The notes: generated by a model from the letters alone, not told the origin. A stretch of DNA of 64,000 nt from Reticulitermes speratus (GCA_021186555.1 JAJKFL010000013.1:17229243-17293242), one strand, 5' to 3'. Shown: positions 12,195 through 25,100, counted from the first letter of the stretch. Made by a program: numbers and translations.

Positions 12195-12450
12195 TGGCTC
12201 GACAGTCCCTAGGGGGCCTAGGCCGCCTCATTTTTCGAGGCTTCACGATCACACACATTTGAGACACACCACACTCGGTAGGACTCCTCTGGACGAGGGA
12301 CCAGCTCGTTTCAGAGACCTCTACCTGACAACACACAACACTCACAGGAGACAGACATCCATGCCCCGGCGGGATTCGAACCCACAATCCCAGTAAGCGA
12401 GCGGCCGTAGACCCACGCCTTATACGGCACGGCCACTGGGATCGGCAGAG
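12195..12450 (-). repeat. SINE family B (tRNA-derived)
   Basis: On the - strand the head carries box B 'gtgggttcgaatcccgc', followed by 'catggatgtctgtctcc', 'gtgttgtgtgttgtcaggta' and 'ggcctaggccccctaggg'. A second copy lies on the + strand at 15657-15863. The two copies are clearly homologous, so this is a dispersed family. The class comes from the box B motif. Confidence 0.8.
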
Positions 12451-13000
12451 AAAATTGAGGAAGATGCAGTCGGGATGTCGAAATGTCGGTCCTAAGTTCG
12501 GCTGTCCTGCCTGGCGTTGTCATGGTTTCCCTCAGGCTCCCCAGACAAATTTCGGTGTAGTTTCTACCTGTCTCGAATTCGGCCGTGACCGGCTGCTTCC
12601 AGATTCTTCCCTTCACTGTTCACTGGTCGTCAGACGCCGCGATGTGAGCTGGTGTCTCGCAAATAGCAAATAAATAAACAATACCAGAATAAGAACGGTC
12701 AGATGCATGTCAGAGGTGTATATATATATAGGGAGAACAATTTATTGGCGTTCTTTGAGGACTGAAAGATTGTGCCTGCGATAAAAATTGTCGTGTTTGC
12801 CTGGAAATTTCTTTGTGCAGCGGTGCCTCGAGAATTGCTCGTACAGCTGCTTTATTGGTGCCTAACCGCGCGTAATTCCTTACACAACGCTCTTCCTGTA
12901 GCGGCCATGGTGGTTATTGTTTTGCTTCGCTTTACCATCTGCTGCAGTTACCATTTAGAGCACGATCTACACTGTCTGCCATAAAACGAGTTGAAATTAA

Positions 13001-13235
13001 CCCTCTGAAGACTAAAATGAATTTGCTCCTACATTATATATATTTCACTTTGTACCTCACAGAAAACACATTGTACTTCCATTAGAAAGAACAGTCTATT
13101 ATTGGTATACAGGGAAATGATGGCTGGTTGTTTTAAGTAGCATACGGAACACACAAATGCTATGTGTTGACAAAATGGAGAGTTGCTGTTGTTAAAACCG
13201 GGTGGTGCATACGCTAACCACGAAGCTTTAAAGGG
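13001..13235. mobile_element. piggyBac-like MITE with TTAA target sites
   Basis: TTAA lies directly outside both ends (12997-13000 and 13236-13239). The ends are inverted: 'ccctctgaag' at the left, and 'ccctttaaagc' when the right end is read on the other strand. TTAA plus CCC/GGG ends is the signature of piggyBac elements. Related, less complete copies are at about 32401-32580 and 48199-48260. I see no sequence link to the transposase relic at 266-1932. Confidence 0.8.
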
Positions 13236-13611
13236 TTAAACCAGCTTCGGCTGGTACTAAACAAAGTCCCGCCACACACAGTCACACGCCTGTTTAGGTG
13301 CACTTACTTAAGGCCGCCAGGTTTGGTTTAATCTCAAGCCTGACTTCGGCCGCCAACGAATGTCGCGCTGCGCGGTAGCTAACCTGTTTGTTTCGTAACA
13401 CTTGTAACGTGTTCAGTTTTACTTCGATCGTATTTACGAGTATTTTCTTCCTTCTGCATTTAACATGTGAACTGTTGGGCTCAATGCTTTCCTATTTGTG
13501 ACAGGCATGCTTCCTGTCTGTTGTATCACGGCACTACACGGTACAGATAGAGGAGAATCTTGGGACCTGCGTGAAAAGAAAATATGGCCTATTAATGCGC
13601 ATTTATTTATT

Positions 13612-13755
13612 ACAGGGTGCCCAAATTCCGGGAACCATGTCGCCCGGGCGGCTAAATTTTCTCCGGTGGTGTCCAATATTTGTGGCTCCTCAGTCTGAGA
13701 CTTGCTATTTGTCACCCTCTGGCGCCTAGATTTATGGAACATTTGTAAACCCCTG
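13612..13755 (+). repeat. Dispersed repeat J, copy 1
   Basis: 'tcgcccgggcggctaaattt', 'atatttgtggctcct' and 'tgtcaccctctggcgcctag' recur in the same order at 34992-35135. Class unknown. Confidence 0.6.
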
Positions 13756-15656
13756 CTTTTTTAATTAATTATTTTTTTTTTTTGCGTTTCAGCGATAAAT
13801 AATTTTTGTTTATATGTACATTTGTTTTGGTTTTCTTCTGTTCTTAGAAACAAAGCAATTTTCCGATAAAGACAGTTTTCCGTTAAATTCTCAGTTGGTT
13901 TTATGCAGCGTTTATTGTATGTGGCACATTTCTCATTTCGAAGTAGACGCTCTGCCTACTTTATTCAGTTGTGTGACGCACTCTGCGTTGCGCGTGTTCA
14001 TGCCTGTAGGTAATGCAGTTTGTGCAGCCGACGTAATGGTCATTTGTGTCAGGTCGTGCGTAAGTAGTTGACAGCTTTTGATCACGTTCGTCTCTTTGAT
14101 ATTTCCCCAGAGCAGCGTAAAGTTGGCAGCCAACAACGTCACTGTAAACGGGTCACGGACCGCGAGTAGTGCGCTCGTGTTGCAGAAGGTCGGAGTTCGA
14201 CGCTTGTTATTTTGAAACCAGAATGTACTTGTACAGTAATTGCGTTAGTGCATTGAGAAGAGGCCTTGCGAAGCTGATTGTCAGTTAGCCCGTCAGAAGA
14301 ATATCTGCCCAGGAAACCCGAAAGTTCGTTGGTGTGTTCACAAGATCCTGGCATTGTACTCAGTCCTGAGATTGTACCTCTACTCCCCCTCTGTGCCGCA
14401 TGGCATGTTGCGGGGAGACCTTTACCTCGGATTCAAATTTCTGTGTGGTCACCGTCCCTTCAAAATGGTCCTGTCCTCGAAAATTTCTTCAGTACGTCAA
14501 TTGTTGTCCTGGTTGTACGACACCCAGCGTTATCCTAATGCAATCAACTGCTGCTGTCATGAAGTTCCAGTAAGGCGCAAACTGCATGTTATGGTTCGAT
14601 GTATTTCGGAAGCCGTGCAGTGAGATACACACTGTAATGTTTGCTGTTAGGGTGCGGTTTGAAATGCATTGTCCTGTAGTTTGTTTTGTTCTCAAATGTG
14701 TAACCTTCGAACATCCGGTCTGTATCCTTTTTTTGTGGTATTGTGCCAAATGCTTGGAAGCCTTTCACTGAATCCTTATTCCGTTAAAAACACAGTGGTT
14801 ACTCATACATGTAGCACGTGCCTTAGCGTGGCTCCGAGTTTTGTCCACAGAGCGTATTTATTTTGTTTCGTTACGTTTCTCACAACAAAGAGCGATTATT
14901 CCCCTATATAACATTACCTGATATATGTTTATAATGGAATGATGCTTGTTGTCTGTGAGGTAGTAGCTGAAATTTCATGTTGTTGCTGTCATGTAAATAT
15001 TCATTAGCACTTCAGCACACTCGCGTTCAGTAGCCCATCAAACTCCATTTTTAATAATGTAATGATTTTTAACTATTGAGATCTGTAGTATAATTTTTTG
15101 TTTGGTGTTGTATGTGCGTTGAAGTACAGTTATATGTAGGTATAAGATTCCTGACATTCAATTATGAATTGTTCTGTAATATAAGTGTTCTCATGAGAGC
15201 GTTGCTGTGGCACAAAATAAATACTCTTTAGACCCCAGCTTCATTTTATATGGACCGATAACGAACTGCGATTCATTTCGATCTACACCTTTCAGTATAT
15301 ATCACCAAATTAATCGAAATTCTTTTGGTAGTTTCGTAGAAGAAATAGGACGTGAGATTTTACAATGGATTCATCTGGCTAAGGTTAGGGACCACGGCAG
15401 GTCGTTTTGAACACGGTTATGAATGTTGTGTCTAAGACAAGCCAATAATTTCTTAAATAGCTGAGCGACTGTTCGCCTGTGAAGAACTTGGCTCCGTGCA
15501 ATAGATGTAGCTGCAACATGCGAGTCTGGGCAAAGAACGTGCAATTCGAGTGCCCCTCCGCCGTCCCCATTACGTGTGGCTCTCAAATGCAAGTAACAAA
15601 TTATTTTTGAACAGTTTATACAGCATAGCGCGAAATTGACCGAGGTACGAGAATAT
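13756..15656. other. Noncoding stretch
   Basis: No gene is recognised. A possible weak repeat partner of 11150-11310 lies at 14590-14750. The remaining open frames are short and motif-free. Confidence 0.4.
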
Positions 15657-15863
15657 TGTCTGGGATTGTGGGTTCGAATCCCGCCGCGGGAGCATGGATG
15701 TCTGTCTCTTGTAAGTGTTGTGTGTTGTCAGGTAGAGGTCTCTGCGTCGGGCTGGTCACTCGTCCAGAGGAGTCCTACCGAGTGTGGTGTGTCTAAAAGT
15801 GTGTGATCGCGAAACCTCGATAAATGAGGAGGCCTAGGCCCCCTAGGGGCTGTCGAGCTATAA
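15657..15863 (+). repeat. SINE family B, copy 2
   Basis: It starts within the head at 'gtctgggattgtgggttcg' and keeps box B. It continues with 'catggatgtctgtctcttg', the 'gtgttgtgtgttgtcaggta' block and 'ggcctaggccccctaggg', ending in a run of A. It matches the reverse complement of 12195-12450 and is slightly 5'-truncated. Confidence 0.8.
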
Positions 15864-17214
15864 GAAAAAAAAGAGAATATTGTTAGGGTAGCGATGGAAA
15901 ATAGCAAAGAGATAAGGATGTGATGAACCTGTAGTTCAAATTGGGAAACAAGAAATGCATACAGAGTACAGCTGAAGTCTGTAACGGTTAGTTTGCAAAC
16001 CAGCAAATAGGTGGAGGGGGGGGGGGGGCACATTAAGATTTATCTTACGGAAGTAGTACCTGATGTTCGGAATTTGGTAGAACTGGCTCGGGATCTTTCT
16101 AGTGGCCTTATTCGGCTTTAGAACCGCCTGGTCTTGTTGCCAGTGTTGGTACGTTATTTAATTAGTGGGCATAGTTGTATATTCAGTGGCAGGTCTGTCC
16201 TGATTAATGATTTGATACCAATGTAAATCATGAACTCGACGCTGCAGTTCGGTCATTGGCGTTCTTTACTATTCTGCGCTAATCTGCGACATTTTTAAAT
16301 CAACTTATCTATGTTTTGTCGTGGTATAGGATTTCTGTCCCAGTACTTCCTTTATATTGTTTTTCTACATATTTGTTTTGTTTTGTTTCTTCAGTGTTTT
16401 GTCTTGGTGTATTTGTGTTGTTTTTGTGTTTTGTTGTGTTTATGTGCTGGCTTTATAATCGGCACCTGTGCTGTTAAGTCTGCACGTTGATAAATAACCA
16501 TTGAATTGAATTATTATTACGGATAATCTCGAAGCTTCATATCGTCCATAGAGTCAAGTAGCGTACCTCATATTTCTAAATACACCCAAAATCCTCTTAC
16601 ATTAGTGTTTTACATGTAGTATTCAGTGCGGAGCTCCTTTCGTTGACCGATAGGCCTAATAGCTGTAATACTAGGTCAGACGAACTGACATTTTCCAAAT
16701 AAGATGTTTCCCTTCGCCTAAAATGTGCTTCACGTGTTAACTGAACTGGTTGTTATGTACAAACATGACAACGTGGAATGCGAGTGTTCTTTTGTAAACC
16801 CAGTCTGCCCGTTCCGGAGCCCTGCTTACAGCAAGAACATGGTTTATATACAAAGTGTAAGATATAATTTCAGTTACGTTGCCGCGTATAACGAGGGACC
16901 TTCTGATGACATATTTTGGTTTGACTTCAGTGCCCCTTACAATACCATCCCGTTTCTGTTATGGTATGGCGATGAGGAAAGTTTGTAAGCTGCGCTGGCT
17001 TAAGGCCAGGAGGTCACGCACCATTGTTACGCGTAGGAATGCGGTGCGTTACCCGGATGCTCTCATTCTGCATTCTCATCGCTAATTAGTGATTTCGCAT
17101 GCAAGCTAACAGTCGTTACACTTCTGCAGCGCAGTGACGACTTCAAACCAATAGTTCTGCATATATTAGCTTTTCACCTTTTCTTACTACCTTATTTTTA
17201 TTTATACTTTTTTA
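15864..17214. other. Noncoding stretch
   Basis: There is a G-run at about 16016-16028 and a T/G-rich patch near 16370-16450. The open frame at 16725-16988 has no recognisable domain and I do not call it a gene. Confidence 0.5.
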
Positions 17215-17445
17215 TCCCGGTGGGGGCCAGATTTTCCGCAGCCGTCCAGACCGGCCCTGGGGCCCACCCAGCCTCCTATGCAGTGGGTACCGGGTCATTG
17301 CCGGGGGTAAAGCGGACGGGGCGTGGAGTTGACCACCCACCCTCATCTAGTGCCAGGGTTAAAGAAAGAGTAGAGCTATACCTGTACTCCCCCTCTGGGC
17401 CTTCATGGCCCGTTCTAGGGAGAACTTTACCTTTACCTTTACCTG
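17215..17445 (+). repeat. SINE family A, 5'-truncated
   Basis: It begins inside the tRNA-like head at 'tcccggtgggggc'. It then follows family A through 'gtccagaccggccctggggc', 'aagcggacggggcgtgg' and 'agagtagagctatacctg', ending in three TTTACC-type tail units. The 5' truncation is typical of incomplete reverse transcription. Confidence 0.85.
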
Positions 17446-17929
17446 TGATGTATTGTTACTCTGCTGTTTTCTTATAAACCCAAGATTCCTAATTTTATGA
17501 CCTTCATCCATACTTGATGCTAGGTTTCCTCTATTATAAATTAGTTTGTCTTCTTGTGTCCTTTGTTGTTAATTAGGTTCAGCACCGTCTTTCTCCCGAC
17601 TCGTCTGAACTCCCACAAAATGTCTGTTATTTCCTAATGCTCTTGATACTAATTTCCATTAATTTGCCCTGAAGAGACTCCTAACTTATCGAGTTCCAAA
17701 TTCCATGTGCTGTGCCGTTACGTATCGCTAAGGAATTCATGTATAATGTCGATTGTGACATTTCGTAACATGCTACTTGTTTACAATACGAGATTGTTGG
17801 CTCTCCGGCCAGATCCCCGAGTTCATAACTCGTGCTATTCATAGAATTTTATTAGGGTAATCGGATCAAGGAAAGTTAGGTGGTTGGGACAGATAATGGG
17901 GGGGAGGGGAGGGGAGTGGATAGTGGGAA

Positions 17930-18175
17930 ATGCCTACAAACATTTAAGGGGGAAAACTGTGAAGGGAAGAGGTTTGGGGACCTTGGCGTAAATAGAGGCG
18001 CCGTTTTAATGGATCGTAAATAAATGGGGTGTGAGGGTGCTGACTGGATTCACTGCTTCCAGGAACGGTTTCATTTGCAAGCTCTTGTGAAATGGTGATG
18101 AACCTCTGGGCTTCACAAAAGGTGGGGGAAGTTTGCTGACGGGCCGAGTAAATGTCGTTTCTCAAGGAGGGGGTT
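17930..18175 (+). mobile_element. Non-LTR retrotransposon 3' tail (decayed)
   Basis: Reading frames with stops recall the C-terminus and 3' end of an arthropod LINE: 'NAYKHLRGKTVKGRGLG', then 'ctgactggattcactgcttc' and 'ttgtgaaatggtgatgaacc', then a 'ggcttcacaaaaggtgggg' block. Related ends are seen at 45516, 55125 and 63745. It is strongly 5'-truncated and noncoding. Confidence 0.6.
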
Positions 18176-18423
18176 TGCTCTTCTCTTCTCTATTCGTCCT
18201 TATTTTGTTTCGCTTGTAACTTCATTCCGTTTTTGGTATCTTGATTCTATTTTCTCTTCTTGCGTGTCGTTTGCTCAGCCCCAAATCTGTCTGCGTTATC
18301 AGATTTCAAAAAAATCGAATCTTGACGAACTCAGTGAACGCACACTGATTAATTTTACGTCACAACCATTATTGCTGTTACCCAACAGAGTCTGTGCTGC
18401 GGGGTAATTTTCGGAAGCGTGAT

Positions 18424-18627
18424 TTCAGGCTTTCGCCGCGATGTAGATGAGATCAGCGCTCTTCTGGGATATTACGCAGCGTTGATTGGTATTTCTGTAC
18501 CACGTCGGTCCCATCTTCAAGGGTCAAGAAGTGACCCTTGCAGGTGGGACCGCCAGGTTGTCCCGAAACGTCGGTACAGAACTACCACTCAACGCTGCGT
18601 AATATCCCAGAAGAGCGCAGATCTCAT
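18424..18627. mobile_element. Fold-back MITE family G, copy 2
   Basis: Almost perfect hairpin. The left arm includes 'gatcagcgctcttctgggat' and 'attacgcagcgttgattgg'; the right arm includes 'cgaaacgtcggtacag', 'actcaacgctgcgtaatatc' and 'ccagaagagcgcagatctc'. A short internal palindrome, 'caagggtcaagaagtgaccctt', forms the tip. It lies about 220 bp upstream of the first placed Rapgap1 exon. Confidence 0.85.
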
Positions 18628-18846
18628 AACTTTCGGAAATTTGGCAGTTTCCGAATAGGCCAGAAATTTTCTCATCTGATGGAATTCGAAGACAGTGCAT
18701 ATTCATATAAACTCCGTCCAAATCGGGAGTCATTTGTTGTATTTCTGAACATGCCATGTTGGTAAAGATGTGCTGTTATCCATAGACATAACTCACATGA
18801 TAGAAGACCATGCCATAGTGTAAAAAACCCCTCTTTATTATTGCAG

Positions 18847-19110
18847 GCGTCCCGTGAAGACAGTCGCACTGCCGTCTCCACGACGCCCCCATGTGGTGGG
18901 TCCCAGCGCCTCCTGGAGGAAACGCTGCAGAAGTGTGCACCCTACCCGATGATTGTACTGCCACCTGGTGGCGGATACTGGCTGGACGGACAGGACCACG
19001 ACTGCCCGTTCGACACTCGGGGGAATCCCATCCTACCAAACAGCACGTGGCGCGCAAAGTTCGAGACGGACGATACGGCCAAGTGCTACCGCAGGTTTTT
19101 CGTCGGGCGG
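18847..19110 (+). CDS. Rapgap1: Rapgap1 exon (first placed), dimerisation domain
   Basis: Acceptor 'ttattattgcag' at 18835-18846 and donor 'gtgagt' at 19111. It is 264 nt, 88 codons, phase 0 at both ends. It encodes '[19 protein letters not shown]' and '[11 protein letters not shown]', the start of the Rap1GAP dimerisation domain. There is no ATG at the start, so at least one exon lies upstream. The exon is rich in CpG. Confidence 0.9.
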
Positions 19111-22100
19111 GTGAGTTGAACTACTGTACCACAACGGTCACGTGTCACCCACAACGCTAAAAACTAGACAATCCTGAGCAACCGTGTTCAGTTTTCTCTC
19201 ATTCTGCTTGTGTCCATTAGCATTACAAAGCGACACTTTTCCTATTGTTAATAATTTAGAAGCAAATAGTATAATTCTGCAGTGTGGGAATTATTGTAGA
19301 GCTGTGTATGGACAAAACAGAACAGGCTCATATTTACGTTTTTTTAACCCTTCGTATGCAAGGAATGAGATACCTCGTTAAAAACGATATTTCTTTTTTT
19401 TTATGTCCTACTTCTGATGTCTGTAGAAAGAAACCTCTGCTGCAGTATTTCTAACTGCATAGTGAGTTTCCTCACCGAGCTAGTTAACGCAGAGGCATGA
19501 TCAAACGAAAGAAGACATTGATTCCCCTTTTACAAATTCAGCACGGAAAGGATTAAGGTTTTTATCAGCGAGTAGTCGGGCCCTTCCTCGCTGCGGAAAA
19601 GCCACATTCGGTCCGGGAATAAAATCCTTGCCCATCGCTGACTATGCATTCATGTAATCATTGTAAATCAGGGTTGAGAATTTCACTTCATGTGTACACA
19701 TTTGCAGTGCACTGGATCTGCGTCTTGGCCATCTCATTTACAATTTAAAGAATGAGAATTTCAAGGCCCTGTGTTAGCTGGCACACGTTTCTCGTCTGCA
19801 CGGCATTTGCAATCGTAAACAGACTGATGAGCAAGACGGTGGGAGGATCTTGCTGGTTTCATTTCCGTTTCCGGTTACGACGCTAATTAGTTTTATTGTT
19901 TGGTTTAAAGTGGGGCGGAAATTGTGGTGCGTGTGGGCTAACTGCACTCTTGGGAGAGGAGAAATGCACGCTGGTGTTCTTTCAAAATATTGTACATTTC
20001 CTAGTTCGTAAGTATGAAAATTATTTCTAAGTAGCTGTTAACATTTGTAAGTCTTCTATCACGAATTTATTCCATCATTTTAAAAGTGAAATCCCAACTT
20101 GCAGTCATTCTAACGAAGTCTTTCACGCATTTGATCAGGGCATATTTCTGTCGGTGCGTGACGGAGACAGAGTGCCACCTTAAAGTCCATAAACTTTAAT
20201 ATGCTGCTACAGCTTTCTGTCCTGTAAAGCAGACCTGTTCAACGTTTTATGTGGTGCGGGAAACTTCCACGAAATTTGGTCTGCTTCAGGGCAACATGAA
20301 TTTCAGTAAACAAAATGAATAATGAATGGTTTTAATCATGACAAAGAAATACTGCTAACACGCTAACAATAAGATTTATTATAGGGTTAATTTTGGTAAG
20401 TAGTGGTAGGTAACTAGTCTTTCATAGTTTGCCAGGAAACTGATGGCACTTTTGGGCGCTATATTTAGGCTTTGCCAGGGAAAGGGTTAAAGGATGTTTT
20501 CTCATTTCAACTGTCTCTGCAAGCATTGTTGCCCGCGAGCTAGGGGCTGAGAGGCCCTGTTATAGTGCATAATTCAGTCTTGTTTCCTTTAGTGTTTATA
20601 TAATTTTACGTCATGCGTATTCGCTGTCAGTCGTATGGAGACGATGATGCGTGTTTGGACTGGGAGGTGGTTGGGGGGGGGGGGGGGGTTCACTGAGCTC
20701 AGGTGAATTATGTGTGTAGCAGTACATAACTTTTTGGAAAATATGTAGCTTGGAAGAACTGTCAGGGTCCCTGTAAAGGATGGCTACATGGGATTTGGTT
20801 AAGCCGTTGCTGCCCCAACCTCAAAGTTTTGCGCCAGTGGTTCCCAGACTTTTTTTGTCCACTACTCAAAATCGTAAATCAAGTTGGGCTTGCGACTGCA
20901 GTAGCAGCAGCTCGTACTCAGCAGCCCAAAAAGTCGCCGCGGATTTATAGCGTGGCATTGAGAAAACTTCTATGACAAAATTACACACAATTTCTCACCG
21001 TCGTCGAGTCTCACTTTTCCATTAATGACGTCAAATCGCTGATTACAGAATGGCGCAGACTTGATTGTTGTGGAAATTCACGATCTATCAAAAGGGTCTC
21101 GCGACCCCTGTTTGAGTCGCCACCCTGGGTTTGATCATCTTTGCTTTAGAGTGTCTGGTGTATTCCATCTTCAGTTTAATGCATCTTTTCATCTTGTGCC
21201 GTACCTCTGTGTCGTTCAGGCGTGTAATTTAATAGTAATCTATGGAAGACTATTATCATCCAAGCTTTGTGTAAGATGTTCCTTTGTTTTTGTTTCCTCG
21301 TTCAGATGAGCTTGCAGATATTCAATTGGTTCCGTGTTTCTGTTCGCTTTACATTTCTTGTTCAGTGCCTAGTAGCTGGGATAGCTCAGTCAGTATAGTA
21401 ATTATGCTACGGGGTGGAGTGCGGGTGAATTGCTGTTCGATTCCCGACAAGGGTAGAGGTCTTTTTTCTTCATAGGACCCATAAAGCCCGTGACTGTTTT
21501 CTGGGAGTTAGGTGGCCGGAACGTAAAGCTATCGACTCACCTTTATCTAATGCCGAGATTAAGAATCTGTGCATCTATACCTACACTGCTCCATACGTCT
21601 TCATGGCGTGGTGCCTGACTGAGCACAGGGAGAAGTTCCTGCACTCAGCGCGCTTGTTCCGTAAGTATTAGCGGTTTTCGAAATGATTTAATAACGATGA
21701 AAGGTACACTTGTCTCTGTGCACTCCGTGAAGGCATGCCAGGAAGTAGAACAATAATCCGTCATTCTTAACCTCGGCGTGAGGTGGAGGGGAGTGGTCCT
21801 CTTGACGCCTCGACCGTTTTACGACGGGAGAAAGAGCTGGTCTGGACAATTTAGAGAAGAGAAAGATCTGTTGACTCATGTCGAGAGTCAAACCACGATT
21901 TTTCAATCGTCCAGCCATTGGAGTAAATAAATAAATAAACAAACAAATAACGGAATAAATAGCATAGTTTTGTACGGTGCTGAAACTTGGACACTTCGGA
22001 AAGTAGGTCAGAAATACCTGGAAAATTTTAAAGTGTGGTACTGGAGAAGAATGGAGAAGATCAGTTGGACCGACCGTGGAGGAGTGAAGTATTACATAGA

Positions 22101-25100
22101 GTCAAAGAGGAGAGGAATATCCTACATACAATAAAAAGAAGGAAGGCTAACTGGATTGGTAACATCTTGCGTAGGAACTGCCTTCTAAAACACGTTATTG
22201 AAGGAAAGATAGAAGGGACGGGAATACGAGGAAGAAGACGTAAGCAGCAGCTACTGGATGGCCTTAAGGAAACGAGAGGATACAGGAAATTGAAGGATGA
22301 AGCTCTATATCGCACTCTGTGGAGAATTCGCTTTGGAAGAGGCTATGGACCTGTCGTAAGACAGACTACGCAAAAATTATTATCCTATAAGCACTTTTCG
22401 TAACGTGTTGTACACCCGGTGGGACCCAGGTTGACGTTTGGCTTCCTTGACGTGAGGGGAGAGATTTAATAGCGATTGAGAAAATGACAGACAGCGAAAT
22501 GTTAGTCATTCCGCCGGTCGCGGTAGTTCGTATGTTTATTATTGTTTTGCGGCCTTGTCGCCAAAGCACAGGTACACAAAACGCGTAAACACAGTGGAAA
22601 CGTCAGACTGATAGCGGGTGGAGATTATGCAGCTGGCAGATGTTGCAGTCAGACTAGTGACATTGCTTGCTTTCACTTTAACGACCTGCGGTTTCTATCA
22701 TTGCGTCTCGTTAACGTGCACGAAGTGAGTTCGTATGCCTACAGGGGAGACGGTGCCTCTGTTTATTTAATTATTTATGAAATGTATTCTTTATCTTTGG
22801 TTTTGGTTTGTAATTATTGTAGAATTAGTAAATTTGTTGTTAGGTTGTTTTATTTGTGTTAATTTTCTTTGAGGAACTAGGCAAATTCATGCCCGCCTGT
22901 TTAACAAAAACATCTTTTCTTGTCAGTTTTTGAAGTATGGCCTGCCCGCTGACTTTGGTGTTGAAGGGCCGCGGTATTTTGACCGTGCAAAGGTAGCATA
23001 GTCATTAGTTCTTTAATTGTGATCTGGTATGAATGGCTTGACGAGGCATGGGCTGTCTTAATTTTGAATTGTTTGTTGAATTTGGTCTTTGAGTTAAAAT
23101 TCTTAGATGTTTTTATGGGACGAGAAGACCCTGTAGAGTTTAACATATGTTATGGTCCCTTTTCTGTTTGTGAGGGTTCACTTTTTTCGAATGTATCTCT
23201 GCTGAACTGCTTTTGACTAAATTTTGTATTTCGATTCTTCACCAAAAATTGTCAGGATAAGTTAATTTTGATTCGTTTAAGTTCGGTATAACCCGTATTA
23301 TAAATGAAGCCCAAAACCAACTATATCGATTTTCTCAAAAGTTGCTTATTCTGCAGAAAAACAAAAATCTTTTGACTTCATAGTAAGTGCACATCTTATT
23401 AACCTCTGTAACTTCTATTCTCCTGTTTAACAAAATACAAGTAGGAACAATCTGACAGTGCTGTGTTAGCTGTGAAGCATTACGAATGTTGAAGGGCAGT
23501 GACATACGAGTACACAGCATTTCAAAGAGCGCATTTCGAAAATGTACATTTGTACACCATTTGTTACTGCAGGGCCGGGATTTGGTTCAAAGCAGGAACA
23601 GCTTTGGTATTTTTCTCGTTACTGCCGCATATCGCAAAGAGGGATAGCGCAATTATACAATTATGGTAAATGTAACGCAATCCCATCACAGGCCTGGACA
23701 GGCCCCTAGGGTTCCAGGAGGTTGAGGCTCCCAGATTTCTAGACAACCGGCACATGAAGTTGGCAGGGTTATCAGCCGTGCGTACCGGCCGCCTTTACCC
23801 ACCAGAAGGTATTCCTGGTACTCATTTCTCTTAGAGGCTGAGTCAGTCGACCCCAAGGCCATAGTGCGGCCGGAAGGATTATGTCAGTTCCAGTGACACC
23901 ATCGGGAAACGAACTCGCCACCTTCCGGCTTGTAGCGCAGTTCCTCTACCAACTGCGCCACCGCGTGCCCCCAATTATACAATTATGCCTAAATGTAAAT
24001 TTGAACAGACAAGACGTATACTAAATAAGCAAATTTTGAAGCTCGAAGTATAAATTTTCTCCGTTTATTTGTCACGTCACTGATATTTAAATTAAAGCTG
24101 AAAATTGTCATGTCTTGGTTTGGTTGTCATTCCTGTGTCGTATTTAGTAACGTCCTGGGTTCAGATATCAGCCCAGCAACTGGCTATTCTGACTGCCTTC
24201 TCTGTCCTTCCGCAGAAAGACATCGACAGTACCTCGAAGTTATGCCACGTCCGTTTCTTAATGTGCTTTCACAATTTATTATTCAGTGACTGTCCTATCA
24301 TTCGACACCACCTATTCGAAGCAGTTGAAATCGTCCTTAAATAAACCAAGAATAAACAAATACATATTCATATAACGTTTGTATATATTTGGCTGTGTAC
24401 ACAATATGGCTGTTGCTGTTTTCATAAGAGTTAATAATTAAAAACGGCACTTCGTCATCAAAGAACGAGACGTGGCGTCCTAGTCTTTTTCCATCGCAGG
24501 CAGTGGATGAAAAATGCGAAGTTTGCTTGTCCCGTCGTGCTTCACTTCTTATTGGTATTCCCGGTATTCGCGTTTTTAGAACGTTCGTCAGGTGTGCTGC
24601 GCTCACACACACACACACAATCACACACGCAAGCGCGAGGACTGCATTTCATTTACTAAATACGGTGTGATTATAAATGTTAATTACGATTTTAAAAATG
24701 TAGTATGAAAAATGTCTCAAAGTTTTGGTTGTCACCGTATTTCGGTGTTAGCCTTACTGATGATTCTACAAACTTCAAAATTATAATCAGTCTCAGATGA
24801 AGCGAAAGTTCAGTTTGTCCAGTTTACGTATTGCTGGGGAGGGGGGATTTATTTACGTATCTCGCAAAACCAAATCGGGGATCCAGTGTTGGGAATGGGA
24901 TTGTTTATCGTTTTAACGTATATAGAATCATCAGTGGGGCTCAGAACTACTTGTATTCAACAAATGTCATTGTGTATGTCGTACCTTTTCTTGGAATCAG
25001 TGTTTTTAAGAAGTGTGAATGTGATTTATTATCATACAGTATTTTACCAGAAAGGAAGATGCAGGAAGAAAAATGAATATGTTCGTGTTTTTATATGTAT

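Noticed and set aside
12034-12396. 120-codon open frame on the + strand
   Set aside because: It lies entirely over SINE A2 and SINE B sequence and reads repeat text.
16725-16988. 87-codon open frame
   Set aside because: No domain and no splice context. The length is within chance expectation for noncoding DNA.
20225-20570. Possible hAT element from 'cagacctgttcaacg' to 'gaggccctgttatag'
   Set aside because: The ends loosely resemble hAT termini, but no inverted match or 8-bp duplication holds up.
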